Source: JADHLJ01 sp038146985 (lineage in GTDB: Bacteria; Pseudomonadota; Alphaproteobacteria; Thalassobaculales; Thalassobaculaceae). From it: DNA of 64,000 bases. Each line of letters begins with the position of its first letter. The first letter of the stretch is position 1. The position numbers and the translations under genes are program-made. The notes under the pieces are model-generated. The model saw only the letters and a list, made by a program, of their open reading frames with translations, had not been told where the DNA came from and did not search any database. Of the stretch, positions 1 to 8,978 are shown in pieces. The DNA lies in the NCBI GenBank assembly GCA_038146985.1, contig JAYQSQ010000017.1, positions 124,001-188,000 of the forward strand, in the 5' to 3' direction.

Positions 1-1
1 C

Positions 2-1636
2 GAGGCGTTGCAGGGTTCGGCGGTTCTGGACACGGCCTCGCCGCTGCTCATCGCGGCCCGGTCGGGCCGGGAGGTCGGCCATCACTTCAACGGCAAGATC
101 GAGGACCCGGTGCTCGCGGCCACGGCGGACCATGACGCTCTCGTCGCTACCCCGCCTGGTTCCACGCCCGGCAAGGCGGTGATGGCGGCCCGGTTCGGCC
201 GCGATTTTTCCGATGCCCGTGTCCATGTGGAGCCAGAGGCCTCCCGGCTCCGCGCACGCCTCATCAATCTGCCGGCCCGCGCGGTGACGGGCTCGAACTG
301 GGACGGCACGGCGATGTCGTTCCTGCACGCGCCGGATCAGTACCGGGCGATCCATTTTCATGACGACGACCTGCATGATTGCGGCTGGGAGACGGATTTC
401 ACTTTCGAAATTCCCGAAGGCATGCCCTCGGGCATCTATGGCTGTCGGATCACGTGCCGGCATGCCGAGGACGTGATCCCCTTCTATGTCCGGCCCAGTA
501 CCGGCAAACCGACCAGCGATACCGTGTTCCTCGCCTCGACCTTCACCTACCAGATCTACGCTAATCATCAGCGCAACGTCACCGACCACAAGTTCCGCGA
601 AAAGGGAAAACGCTGGGGCGCCGCCCAGTATCTGCCGGACGATCATTCCGACTACGCCCATTCGACCTACAACCTGCACACAGACGGCAGCGGGGTCGGG
701 TATTCCTCGCGGCTTCGTCCGATCATGACCATGCGGCACAATTTCCTGACCTTCGACGATCCCTACGGTTCCGGTCTGCGGCATTTTCCGGCGGACACCC
801 ATCTGATCGACTGGCTGGACGCGATGGGCCACGGTGTCGACGTGATCACCGACGAGGATCTCGACGATGAGGGGGTCGCGCTGATCGCGCCTTACAAGGT
901 GGTCCTGACCGGCTCGCACCCCGAGTATCACACCAAGGGCACGCTCGACGCGCTGATGGAATACGCCCACGAGCGGGGCGGACGGCTGATGTATTTGGGC
1001 GGCAACGGCTTTTATTGGCGGGTCGCGCGCAGCGATGCCTGGCCGGGAGTGCTTGAGATCCGCCGAGCCGAGGGCGGCATCCGGGCCTGGGCGGCGGAGC
1101 CGGGGGAATATTACAACGCCTTCGACGGCCAGTATGGCGGGCTCTGGCGGCGCAACGGCCGGCCGCCCCAGCTGCTTGCCGGCGTGGGATTCTCCTCGCA
1201 GGGCGCATTCGAAGGCTCGTACTACCGGCGCACGGACGGCGGCGAAGACCCACGCGCCGCCTGGATCCTGGAGGGTATCAACGAAGAGATCCTGGGCAAT
1301 TTCGGCCTGTCCGGCGGCGGCGCGGCGGGGTTCGAACTCGACCGGGCGGATATCCGGCTCGGCACGCCGGAGAACGCGGTGGTCATCGCGTCATCGGAGA
1401 GCCATCAGCCAAGTTTCATCGCGGTTCTGGAGGATCAGCTCTCCCAGCGCAACACGGTCACCGGGGTTCCCCACGACAAGCTGATCCGCGCCGACATCAC
1501 CTATTTCGAAACCGCCAATGGCGGCGCGGTCTTCTCGGTCGGCTCGATCACCTTCTGCGGCAGCCTCTCGCACCAGAACTACAAGAACAGCATCTCGCGG
1601 ATGATCGACAACGTTCTGCGGCGCTTCAAGGAATAG
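2..1636 (+). CDS. N,N-dimethylformamidase-like large (beta) subunit, 5' end outside window
   Basis: The reading frame is open to the left edge of the window, so the N-terminus is missing; about 544 codons are visible. The sequence resembles the large subunit of N,N-dimethylformamidase, which hydrolyses DMF to dimethylamine and formate. Seen directly: the segment FLASTFTYQIYANHQ, an HSTYNLHTDGSG segment, LTGSHPEYHTKGTLDAL, then RLMYLGGNGFYWR, which is typical of the family's class-I-glutamine-amidotransferase-like half. The C-terminus FCGSLSHQNYKNSISRM is also family-like. No small-subunit gene lies downstream. Many genomic relatives are not proven DMFases, so the substrate may be another amide. 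Family call confident, substrate not. Confidence 0.8.
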   Translation, partial: EALQGSAVLDTASPLLIAARSGREVGHHFNGKIEDPVLAATADHDALVATPPGSTPGKAVMAARFGRDFSDARVHVEPEASRLRARLINLPARAVTGSNWDGTAMSFLHAPDQYRAIHFHDDDLHDCGWETDFTFEIPEGMPSGIYGCRITCRHAEDVIPFYVRPSTGKPTSDTVFLASTFTYQIYANHQRNVTDHKFREKGKRWGAAQYLPDDHSDYAHSTYNLHTDGSGVGYSSRLRPIMTMRHNFLTFDDPYGSGLRHFPADTHLIDWLDAMGHGVDVITDEDLDDEGVALIAPYKVVLTGSHPEYHTKGTLDALMEYAHERGGRLMYLGGNGFYWRVARSDAWPGVLEIRRAEGGIRAWAAEPGEYYNAFDGQYGGLWRRNGRPPQLLAGVGFSSQGAFEGSYYRRTDGGEDPRAAWILEGINEEILGNFGLSGGGAAGFELDRADIRLGTPENAVVIASSESHQPSFIAVLEDQLSQRNTVTGVPHDKLIRADITYFETANGGAVFSVGSITFCGSLSHQNYKNSISRMIDNVLRRFKE

Positions 1637-1656
1637 GGTGATCTGCGGATTACCTG

Positions 1657-1776
1657 AAGCCTCAGCGTTCGCTGGGGCGACGGATACAAGGTGGTCCGAT
1701 ACTGCGACGTCGCCCCTGTGAAAACAGGGGCTGAGCCACCGCTCGTCCAGAGCCCGGCTTTCGCTGGGGTGTCGAT
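1657..1776. repeat. Palindromic intergenic repeat cluster (copy 1)
   Basis: Between two convergent genes lie three hairpin-forming units: a GTTCGCTGGGGCGACGG unit near 1667, a CCCCTGTGAAAACAGGGG unit near 1713, and GGCTTTCGCTGGGG near 1756. The second and third units recur, almost identical and with the same spacing, at 28914-28981. Related units occur at 5370, 27018 and 45900. The location, just after converging stop codons, would also let it act as a bidirectional transcription end. Confidence 0.75.
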
Positions 1777-1795
1777 CAAGGTGAACCCGGTCCGC

Positions 1796-2665
1796 CTAAC
1801 CCTTGCCGTCGCGCACGAAGGGATAGATCCGCATCTGGTCCTGGAGCGGGTCGGCGGCAGCGAACTCGGCTATCACCTCGAAGGCGCGCTTGATTGCGCG
1901 GTTTGGCGTACCCTCGCCCTCGGAGCCGGCGACGAACAGGCCGATATCCTTCTTCACGATATGAGCCTCGGCCCCGGAACCGTCATAGTCGCCGGTGGCG
2001 ACGTATTTCGGAAAGATCACCGAGGTCGCGAAGTTCATGCCGGAACTCGCGTTCACGACCTCCAGCATGGTGTCGATGTCGAGGCCACCGTTTTCGCCGT
2101 AGGCCAGCGCCTCTGACGTCGTGACATAGGCGGAGATGCAGAGCGCATTGTTCACCACCTTCATCCGCTGCCCCTGCCCGGCATCAGGGCCGACATGATA
2201 GAGCGTTCTGGAATAGCCCTCGATCAATGGGCGGGCGCGTTCGACGGCGTCCTTCGGCCCCGCCGCCATGCTTGCGAGCGTGCCCTCCTCGGCACGGAAC
2301 TTGAGGCCCGAGACCGGACTGTCGACATAAGCGATGCCGGCGGCTGCGAGGATCGCGGCGTTCTCCGCCGCGGCTTGCGGCCCGATGGTGCAGGTATCGA
2401 CGACGACTGAGCCGGCATTTCCCGCTTCGGCGATCTCCTTCACTACCGCCCGGTTCGCTTCCACCGTCGGCAGCGAGAGCGCGATCACCCCGGCCCGCCG
2501 GGCAACCTCGCCATTCGACTGGGCGATCTCCGCTCCGTCCGGGGCCCGGTCCGCCGTGCCCGCAATGTCATGAACGATCATCGCCAGACCCTTGGCACGG
2601 GCGTTGCGCGCCATTGGTCTGCCCATATTGCCGAGGCCGATGAACCCGTAGATTTCCTGCGCCAT
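1796..2665 (-). CDS. 3-hydroxyisobutyrate dehydrogenase-family NAD(P)-dependent beta-hydroxyacid dehydrogenase
   Basis: 289 residues, the usual length for the family. The N-terminal Rossmann motif GFIGLGNMGRPMARN is at residues 7-21. The substrate-binding segment DSPVSG is at 115-120, although the usual third glycine after SG is replaced (SGLKF). K169, in KVVNNAL, fits the catalytic lysine. These enzymes oxidise 3-hydroxyacids such as 3-hydroxyisobutyrate, tartronate semialdehyde or related compounds. The gene is followed 10 bp upstream on the same strand by an SDR and then another SDR, so the three probably form an operon for a hydroxyacid or polyol. Substrate not determinable from sequence. 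Confidence 0.85.
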   Translation of the reverse strand: MAQEIYGFIGLGNMGRPMARNARAKGLAMIVHDIAGTADRAPDGAEIAQSNGEVARRAGVIALSLPTVEANRAVVKEIAEAGNAGSVVVDTCTIGPQAAAENAAILAAAGIAYVDSPVSGLKFRAEEGTLASMAAGPKDAVERARPLIEGYSRTLYHVGPDAGQGQRMKVVNNALCISAYVTTSEALAYGENGGLDIDTMLEVVNASSGMNFATSVIFPKYVATGDYDGSGAEAHIVKKDIGLFVAGSEGEGTPNRAIKRAFEVIAEFAAADPLQDQMRIYPFVRDGKG

Positions 2666-2675
2666 GTTCTTCTCC

Positions 2676-3440
2676 CTAAACCTGGACGCTCATGCCGCCG
2701 TCGATGGACAGGATCTGGCCATTCACGAAAGCACCCGCCTCGGACATCAGAAAAACCGCGCCGCCGCCAAGCTCGCTCGGCTGGCCCCAACGGCCGGCCG
2801 GGGTCTTCGAGACCACCCAGTCGGAGAATTCCTTGTTGTCGAGCAACGCCTGGTTGAGCTCGGTCGCGATGTAGCCCGGCGCGATGGCATTCACCAGGAT
2901 GCCTTTCGAACCCACTTCCACCGCCAGCGCCCGGGTCATCGCCCTCAGCCCTTCCTTGGCGGCAATATACGCCGGTACCGTCGGGCGGGCCTGAGGGCCC
3001 AGCATTGAAACCGTGTTGATGATGCGCCCGCCGCCATGCGGCAGCATCAGCCGGATCGCCTCACGGCTGTTGGTGAAGCATGAGGTCAGGTTGATCGACA
3101 CCACGCGTTCGAAATCGGCGGTGGTGAAGTCCAGAACCGGGCTGCGGTGCTGAACACCCGCATTGTTGATCAGCCCGTAAAGCCGGCCATGATCCCTGTC
3201 GATCCGCTCCATCGCCTCCCGCGAGGCGTCGCCATCCGTTACGTCGAAGACGGCAATCTCCGCCTTCAGGCCTTGCGCGCGGATGGCATCGGCCTTGACC
3301 TCCAGGGCCTCCGGGTCTCGGGCATTGAGCACCACGCGCGCGCCGTGCTGGGCCAAGGTCTCGGCCATGGCGAAACCGATCCCGCGCGAGGCCCCGGTCA
3401 CCAGGATGCTGCGCCCGGCGAGGTCGAAAAGTTTGCTCAT
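2676..3440 (-). CDS. SDR-family oxidoreductase (gluconate 5-dehydrogenase-like)
   Basis: 254 residues from the ATG at 3440. The frame is open further upstream into the next gene, but the Rossmann motif TGASRGIG at residues 15-22 sets the start here. Cofactor and catalytic features are visible: NNAG at 92-95, S145, Y158 and K162 (YIAAK), and a C-terminal DGG. The product is a classical NAD(P)H-dependent short-chain dehydrogenase. It sits between a beta-hydroxyacid dehydrogenase and a second SDR on the same strand, an arrangement typical of sugar-acid or polyol catabolism, but no transporter or kinase is present to name the substrate. Confidence 0.85.
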   Translation of the reverse strand: MSKLFDLAGRSILVTGASRGIGFAMAETLAQHGARVVLNARDPEALEVKADAIRAQGLKAEIAVFDVTDGDASREAMERIDRDHGRLYGLINNAGVQHRSPVLDFTTADFERVVSINLTSCFTNSREAIRLMLPHGGGRIINTVSMLGPQARPTVPAYIAAKEGLRAMTRALAVEVGSKGILVNAIAPGYIATELNQALLDNKEFSDWVVSKTPAGRWGQPSELGGGAVFLMSEAGAFVNGQILSIDGGMSVQV

Positions 3441-3487
3441 CTCATGCCTTTGATCAGAAGAGTGGGAAGAAGGCGTCGCGCGCCGGT

Positions 3488-4255
3488 TCAAGAGAAGACG
3501 ATGCCGCCGTTCACGTCCAGCACCGCCCCGACCATGCCGGCACAGGCCGGAGCAAGCAGGAATGTAATCGGCCACGCAATGTCGACCGGCTCTAGAAGCC
3601 GGCCCAAAGGAATGCCCGCGGTTGCGATGTCCCGGCCTTCGGTCATCTGGGTTCGCGTCGGTCCCGGCGCCACGGCGTTCACCAGAACGCCGGAACCGGC
3701 ATATTTCGATTCCAGCAGCCTCGTCATCGCGTGCACGCCCCCCTTGCTGGCAACGTAATGCGGCTGCGAGGTCACCCCGCCCATGCGCCCGGCGATCGAC
3801 CCGACTAGCACCAGCCGCCCCCATCCGGCGGCCTGCATTCTCGGCAGGAAAGTGCGGGCCACGTTGATCGGGCCGCGCATGTTGACGTTGAAAATCGCGT
3901 CCGTATCGGCGTCCCAGGTTGCCGGATCGGCGTCGATCCAATCATTGTAACGGGTGACACCGGCGGTGAGCGCGACCGCGTTCGGACTGAGCCCCGAGGT
4001 ATCGAGTTCCGCTGCCAGCATCTCGACCGCCTCTCGGTCGGAGATATCGCAGGCCTTGGTGACGATCGGCGCGCTATGCCGGCTCTCGATGATCCGGGCC
4101 GGGCCCGAGGGTTCCTCCACATCAGCCAGGATCAGCGAGGCGCCCTGCGCGGCGCAGGTCTCGGCAACCGCCCGGCCAATCCCCTGCTGGGCGCCGATAA
4201 CCAGAATTTTAAGGCCTTCGAGGCTGAAGCCGTTCGGTCTTTCCTGTGTGCTCAT
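3488..4255 (-). CDS. SDR-family oxidoreductase
   Basis: 255 residues. The glycine motif is the variant GAQQGIG at residues 21-27, and the usual NNAG becomes LTAG. The catalytic YVASK is intact, preceded by LVLVGSIAG. The product belongs to the classical SDR family, close in pattern to 3-oxoacyl-reductase-type enzymes. It is probably first in the three-gene unit reading leftward to 1796. The 47-bp gap to the next SDR contains no visible terminator. Substrate unknown. Confidence 0.82.
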   Translation of the reverse strand: MSTQERPNGFSLEGLKILVIGAQQGIGRAVAETCAAQGASLILADVEEPSGPARIIESRHSAPIVTKACDISDREAVEMLAAELDTSGLSPNAVALTAGVTRYNDWIDADPATWDADTDAIFNVNMRGPINVARTFLPRMQAAGWGRLVLVGSIAGRMGGVTSQPHYVASKGGVHAMTRLLESKYAGSGVLVNAVAPGPTRTQMTEGRDIATAGIPLGRLLEPVDIAWPITFLLAPACAGMVGAVLDVNGGIVFS

Positions 4256-4490
4256 CCGACGACCCTCACGCTGAACAAAACCATGGTCGAGATTTCAGTA
4301 TTCATGCCTGCCGCGACCGGTGCAAGCGGCGACACAACGCGACCAGGGCCGGGAGTGGCGCGTTCCGGCCGGGCCCGCCCGTTGTCGAGCATATCCAGGG
4401 GATTTGCAGTCGTTCGGCGGCGCAACCCTGACAAACCCGAAAGCCGGGCCTAAACTCGCCGGATCGAATTCATGCAAAGGGATGCTCGTG

Positions 4491-5324
4491 ATGGCCACCG
4501 CCCTGGAGATCAAACCCGTCACGCCGCTGATCGGCGCCGAGATCGCCGGTGTCGATCTGTCCAAACCGCTCTCGGACAACGAGCTCGGCGTGGTCAAGCA
4601 GGCGCTTCGCGACCATCTGGTAATCTTCTTTCGCGACCAGGACATGACGGTCGACCAGCAGAAGGATTTCGGCCGGCAGTTCGGCGAGCTGCATATCCAT
4701 CCGGCGCGCGACCGCAACGGCCTCGAAGGGCACCCGGAGATCCTCTACATCAATAACGGCCCGAACACCTCACGGGTGAACGGAGACGAATGGCATAGCG
4801 ACGTTTCCTGCGACGCCGAACCGCCGATGGGCAGCATTCTGCGCCTGTTCGAGGTGCCTCCCAGCGGCGGCGGTGACACGCTTTTCGCCAGCATGTACGC
4901 CGCCTATGACGCGCTGTCGGAGCCGATGAAGGCGTTTCTGGGAAATCTGACGGCCCTGCATGACGGCGGGCCGAACTACATCGACCGCGCCAAGCGAGCC
5001 GGCATTTACGATCCGTCGAAAGTGTTCCCGGCGCACGAACATCCGGTGATCCGCACGCATCCGGAAACCGGCAGGAAAGCCATTTACGTCAACAAGATCT
5101 TCACCCAGCACATCGTCGGCCTGCCGAAAGACGAAAGCCGGGCGATCCTGGACTTCCTGTTCCAGCATATTGCCAAGCCGAACTTCCAATGCCGGTTCAA
5201 ATGGGAAACTCATTCGGTCGCGTTCTGGGACAACCGCTGCGCCCTGCACCATGCCATGTGGGACTACTACCCGGAAGTGCGGCGCGGCTACCGCGTCACG
5301 ATCAAGGGCGACAAGCCGGTCTAA
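4491..5324 (+). CDS. TauD/TfdA-family Fe(II)/2-oxoglutarate dioxygenase
   Basis: 277 residues from the ATG at 4491, chosen because AAAGG at 4477-4481 gives normal spacing; the in-frame ATG at 4482 directly abuts that site. The iron-binding pair H102 and D104 is in EWHSDVSCD, the distal His is in CALHHAMWDYYP, and the 2OG-binding Arg is in RRGYRV. The family hydroxylates substrates such as taurine, aryloxyalkanoates or sulfate esters to release a heteroatom group. The gene is divergent from the SDR operon. Substrate unknown; a second TauD-type gene is at 47243. Confidence 0.85.
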   Translation: MATALEIKPVTPLIGAEIAGVDLSKPLSDNELGVVKQALRDHLVIFFRDQDMTVDQQKDFGRQFGELHIHPARDRNGLEGHPEILYINNGPNTSRVNGDEWHSDVSCDAEPPMGSILRLFEVPPSGGGDTLFASMYAAYDALSEPMKAFLGNLTALHDGGPNYIDRAKRAGIYDPSKVFPAHEHPVIRTHPETGRKAIYVNKIFTQHIVGLPKDESRAILDFLFQHIAKPNFQCRFKWETHSVAFWDNRCALHHAMWDYYPEVRRGYRVTIKGDKPV

Positions 5325-5369
5325 CATTCGCGAAGTAGCGCGCCGTTCGGGCCGGAACAGCCTCTTCCT

Positions 5370-5441
5370 CAGCGAACCCCTGGCGAAAGCTGGGGCTCAA
5401 CACCGTCTACCACAAGCCCCAGCTTTCGCTGGGGCGACGGT
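5370..5441. repeat. Palindromic intergenic repeat (copy 2)
   Basis: A perfect 15-bp inverted repeat, GCGAAAGCTGGGGCT at 5383-5397 and its complement at 5415-5429, with a 17-nt loop, followed by GGGGCGACGG. It lies between convergent genes and belongs to the same family as the copies at 1657 and 28914. Confidence 0.8.
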
Positions 5442-5468
5442 GAGTTGAATTTAGATTTCTCGCAGTAC

Positions 5469-6539
5469 TTACAACGACGCTGCCACCGACTTGGCGGCGG
5501 TGATCGCGTCTTCGATCCCGGCGGCATCGACATCGAGATGAGTGACCGCCCGAACCACGCTCGGTCCCATCGGGCCGACCCGGATGTCATGCTCCGCCAG
5601 CATCCGCCGCGAGAAATCGGCCGCGGTTACCCCGAGGCCCGCCACATCGAAGAACACCATGTTGGTGTCGATCTCATTGGCGTTGACCGAAATCCCCTCG
5701 ATTTCCGCCAGGCCCCGGGCGAGGCGCCGGGCGTTGACGTGGTCCTCGGCGAGGCGTTCCACGTGGTGTTCCAACGCGTAGACCCCGGCGGCGGCGATAA
5801 TGCCGGCCTGGCGCATGGCCCCGCCGTACATGTGCTTGTAGGCCCAGACCTTGGCGATGAAATCCTCGGTGCCGGCCAATACCGCGCCGACCGGGCAGCC
5901 GAGGCCTTTGGAGAGATCGATCCAGACACTGTCGACTTCCGCCGCGTATTCTTTCGCGGAAGTCCCCGACGCGACCACCGCGTTGGGCAGCCGCGCGCCG
6001 TCCATGTGCACCGGTATTCCCTGTTCGCGGGCGGCTGCGGACACGCCACGGAGCTGCTCGATCGGCCAGACCGTGCCTCCGCCCATATTGGCGGTATTCT
6101 CAACACTGACAAGGGCGGTGCGCTGGGTGTGGTAGCCGTGCGGCGCACGTATGCCCTCGGTCACCTGCGCACCGGTGAACAGGCCCCGCTTGCCCTCGAT
6201 GGTCCGGGTCATGGCGCCCGCATTGGCGGCCAGGCCGCCAACCTCGAAATGCAGGGCGTGAGAGGACTTCTCCAGCAAAATCTCCTGGCCCGGCGCGCAC
6301 CAGACCCGGTAGGCGATCTGATTGCACATGGTCCCGGACGGCAGAAACACCGCCGCTTCCTTACCCAGAAGCTCCGCCGTCATGTGGCAAAGCCGGTTGA
6401 CCGTCGGGTCCTCGCCCGCCTGCTCGTTGCCGACCTCGGCTTCCGCCATGGCCTGGCGCATCGCCCGGGTCGGGCGGGTGATGGTATCGCTGTAGAAATC
6501 GATCCGAGGAACGGCTGGTGTTTCGGGGTTGCTCGCCAT
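5469..6539 (-). CDS. Threonine aldolase-family PLP enzyme (beta-eliminating lyase)
   Basis: 356 residues, the family's usual length. The start shows the typical FYSDTITRPTRAMRQAM segment. The cofactor aspartate is in HMDGARLPNA (D180) and the PLP lysine K211 is in DLSKGLGCPVG. It likely cleaves L-threonine, L-allo-threonine or another beta-hydroxy-amino acid to glycine and an aldehyde. It stands alone on its strand, divergent from a small membrane-protein gene. The family is well supported, but stereospecificity and real substrate are not visible. Confidence 0.87.
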   Translation of the reverse strand: MASNPETPAVPRIDFYSDTITRPTRAMRQAMAEAEVGNEQAGEDPTVNRLCHMTAELLGKEAAVFLPSGTMCNQIAYRVWCAPGQEILLEKSSHALHFEVGGLAANAGAMTRTIEGKRGLFTGAQVTEGIRAPHGYHTQRTALVSVENTANMGGGTVWPIEQLRGVSAAAREQGIPVHMDGARLPNAVVASGTSAKEYAAEVDSVWIDLSKGLGCPVGAVLAGTEDFIAKVWAYKHMYGGAMRQAGIIAAAGVYALEHHVERLAEDHVNARRLARGLAEIEGISVNANEIDTNMVFFDVAGLGVTAADFSRRMLAEHDIRVGPMGPSVVRAVTHLDVDAAGIEDAITAAKSVAASL

Positions 6540-6638
6540 GGTGATCGCCTAGATGATTTGCCGGAAAGGTCGCAAACATTGAACGGGGCCGAGAGTATAC
6601 CCACTTCTGAGCCGGAGAAAGCATTGTCCAGGGAACCG

Positions 6639-7040
6639 ATGACCACCACCAGCCAGGAAGTCGCACGCCGCCGCAACCTGCCGTTCCAACTCGGCCTCTC
6701 CGAGAACGACCGGCTCGCCCTGCATATTGTCTACGGCCTTTATGCGCTGTCGCTCGTCACCGCCCTACCGTCGATTCTGGGCGCGTTACTCGCGTTTCTC
6801 AAGCGCGACGACATCCGAGGCTCATGGCTGGAAAGCCATGCGACCTGGCAGATCCGCACGTTCTTCATCATGCTGATTTCCTCGATCCTTTCGGCGGCAA
6901 TGGCAGCGACCTTCGTCCTGATTCCCTTTGCCGGCCTGCTCGCCGGGGCCACTTGGCTATGGTTCGCCTACCGGACCATCAAGGGCTGGCTCAAACTCTC
7001 CAATGACGCGCCGATCGACGATCCCGAGGCTTTCTTTTAG
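6639..7040 (+). CDS. Small DUF4870-like membrane protein
   Basis: 133 residues from the ATG at 6639. The frame is open far upstream, but that part is antisense to the aldolase gene. Two or three hydrophobic segments are visible (about residues 27-55, 75-95 and 95-115), with the pattern SWLESHATWQIRTFF typical of DUF4870-type proteins. Function unknown. It faces the same way as the alcohol dehydrogenase at 7164, 123 bp downstream, without a clear link. Confidence 0.75.
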   Translation: MTTTSQEVARRRNLPFQLGLSENDRLALHIVYGLYALSLVTALPSILGALLAFLKRDDIRGSWLESHATWQIRTFFIMLISSILSAAMAATFVLIPFAGLLAGATWLWFAYRTIKGWLKLSNDAPIDDPEAFF

Positions 7041-7163
7041 CCCCAGGTCGTTCGAACCAAAGCCGCGCCCGACGGATACGCCTCCGCGCTTGCCCGTCCG
7101 CGCGGCTGCCGCTACCGTCCTCCGGTTTTCCCGGTCCGCTCCCGCGCATCCTAGAGGCTGAAC

Positions 7164-8339
7164 ATGGCAAGCGCTCCGCTTCCCTCCGCAAATTGGAATT
7201 ATCCGACACAGGTCCGCTTCGGCGTCGGTCGGATCTCGGAACTCGCGCGATGCTGCGGCGAGCTTGCCATCCAGCGCCCCTTGGTGGTCACCGACGAGGC
7301 TCTCGCCAAACTGTCGATGATCAACGGGATCGTCACCTCGCTTCGGGACACCGGCATGGCGGCTTCCCTGTTCTCGCGGGTGAAGGGCAATCCGGTCGGC
7401 CAGAACGTGCTGGACGGCGTGGATGCGTACCGCGACGGCGGCCACGACGGGGTGATCGCCGTCGGTGGCGGTTCTGCCATGGATGCCGGCAAGGTGATCG
7501 CCATGTATCAGGGCCAGTCGAAGCCGCTGTTCGCCCTCGGCGTGCATGCCGAGGGCGGTGCCGGCATCGACCCCACGGGCATTGCGCCGATCATTGCCGT
7601 GCCGACCACCGCGGGCACCGGCTCCGAAACCGGGCGGGCCGGTCTGATCACCGAGGAAGCGACGGAAACCAAGCGTATCTTCGCGCATCCGCGCATGATG
7701 CCGGGCATCGTCATTGAGGACCCGACCCTGTGCACCGGCCTGCCCGGACATCTGACCGCGTGGACAGGGATCGACGCGCTCGCCCATTGCTTCGAGGCGC
7801 TCTGCGCGCCCGGCGCCCATCCGATGGCGGACGGCATCGCCATCGAGGGTATGCGGCTGGTCAAGGAGTATCTGCCTCGGGCCGTTGCCGACGGCGAGGA
7901 TCTCGAGGCGCGTGGGTATATGCTGGCGGCGGCCTCCATGGGGTCGACCGCGTTCCAGAAGGGCCTGGGTGCGATTCACTCGCTGAGCCATACGATCGGC
8001 TCGCTCTACGACACCCATCACGGCCTGACCAACGCGGTCTATTTCCCCTATGTCATGGACTACAACCGCGCCGCGATCGCCGAGAAGATGGACCGGTTGG
8101 CAGCCTATCTGGGTCTTGCCAAACCCGGCTTCACCGGTGTTCTCGACTGGGTCCTGGAGACCCGGGCGACCTACAAGATCCCGCATACGATCGCCGAGAT
8201 GGACATCGACGACCGGGATGTCGACCGCATCGCCGTAATGTCGGCCGCCGACCCGACGGCGCCGGGCAACCCGGTCGCCTTGGATGCCGAGGGCGCAAGG
8301 CGCATCTTCCTGGCCTCGCTGGAGGGACGGATCGGCTAG
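7164..8339 (+). CDS. Iron-containing alcohol dehydrogenase
   Basis: 391 residues. The NAD-binding motif GGGSAMDAGK and the segment PTTAGTGSE are present. The group-III metal ligands appear in order: Asp and His in GIDALAHCFEA, His in GAIHSLSHTIG, and His in THHG. Such enzymes interconvert primary or secondary alcohols and aldehydes or ketones with NAD(P). Start chosen at ATG 7164 because the family's N-terminus (a YPTQVRFGVGRI segment) begins just after it. Specific substrate unknown. Confidence 0.9.
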   Translation: MASAPLPSANWNYPTQVRFGVGRISELARCCGELAIQRPLVVTDEALAKLSMINGIVTSLRDTGMAASLFSRVKGNPVGQNVLDGVDAYRDGGHDGVIAVGGGSAMDAGKVIAMYQGQSKPLFALGVHAEGGAGIDPTGIAPIIAVPTTAGTGSETGRAGLITEEATETKRIFAHPRMMPGIVIEDPTLCTGLPGHLTAWTGIDALAHCFEALCAPGAHPMADGIAIEGMRLVKEYLPRAVADGEDLEARGYMLAAASMGSTAFQKGLGAIHSLSHTIGSLYDTHHGLTNAVYFPYVMDYNRAAIAEKMDRLAAYLGLAKPGFTGVLDWVLETRATYKIPHTIAEMDIDDRDVDRIAVMSAADPTAPGNPVALDAEGARRIFLASLEGRIG

Positions 8340-8421
8340 AGAGTGTCCCTGGCTTTCCTCTCGGGCGACGGTACCCGGAGATCTTGGGGAGAATATTCGT
8401 TACCGCAGCCCGGCATGAAAG

Positions 8422-8904
8422 CTACCGGATTGTTTTCCTTAGCAGGGATACCCGTTTAGCGCCGCCCCCGGTTTCCTGCTGACCCACCTCGCGAAATCCG
8501 AACCGGCGATGCATCTCCACGGAGCCAGGATTCGGTGGACGGATGTTGACCTCGCAGGTCATCGCCTCGACCCGATCGCGCATTGCGCTTTCCAGATCGT
8601 TATACAGCCTCCTCGCGACGCCTTTCCCGGACGCTTCCGGCGCCACGACGATCCGGTCGATATAAACGAAATCGTCATACCGTGTTTCGAACCAGCGATA
8701 GTTTTCGCTCTCATACGCGGCGCCGGGCAGAAATGCGGCGAGGAAACCGAGCAAGGTTCGGTCCGTTACGGCGGCGCGGAAGTAAGCGGTGCCCTCGGCA
8801 ATCCGTGTGAGGTCAGCGAGGGAGAGAAGATTGACGTGCGGAACGGCGGCATTGTTCAAGGCTAGTACCGTCGGCAAATCCATCGGCGTGATGTCGCGGA
8901 TCAT
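8422..8904 (-). CDS. GNAT-family N-acetyltransferase
   Basis: 160 residues. The acetyl-CoA binding motif A is visible as VVAPEASGKGVARRLYNDL, and the C-terminal MHRRFGFREVG matches the end of the GNAT fold. Substrate unknown. Neighbouring genes, an alcohol dehydrogenase facing it and an XRE regulator on the same strand, give no functional hint. Confidence 0.85.
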   Translation of the reverse strand: MIRDITPMDLPTVLALNNAAVPHVNLLSLADLTRIAEGTAYFRAAVTDRTLLGFLAAFLPGAAYESENYRWFETRYDDFVYIDRIVVAPEASGKGVARRLYNDLESAMRDRVEAMTCEVNIRPPNPGSVEMHRRFGFREVGQQETGGGAKRVSLLRKTIR

Positions 8905-8978
8905 GCGCGATGCTTTCCCAGGTTCATTGATACCTTGGACGCAAATCCCGGTCCCGACACGACCCGTTGGCCCAGCTA

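Noticed and set aside
1657..1776. Short CRISPR-like array
   Set aside because: The units are palindromic, differ from one another, are only two or three per site, and have no uniform spacers or cas genes nearby.
5445..6638. Long upstream extension of the DUF4870-like gene
   Set aside because: The extension is antisense to the threonine-aldolase-like gene. The membrane-protein character begins only at ATG 6639.
8340..8421. Possible worn copy of the palindromic repeat after the alcohol dehydrogenase gene
   Set aside because: GGCTTTCCTCTCGGGCGACGG is only loosely similar and does not form the paired arms seen in the other copies.
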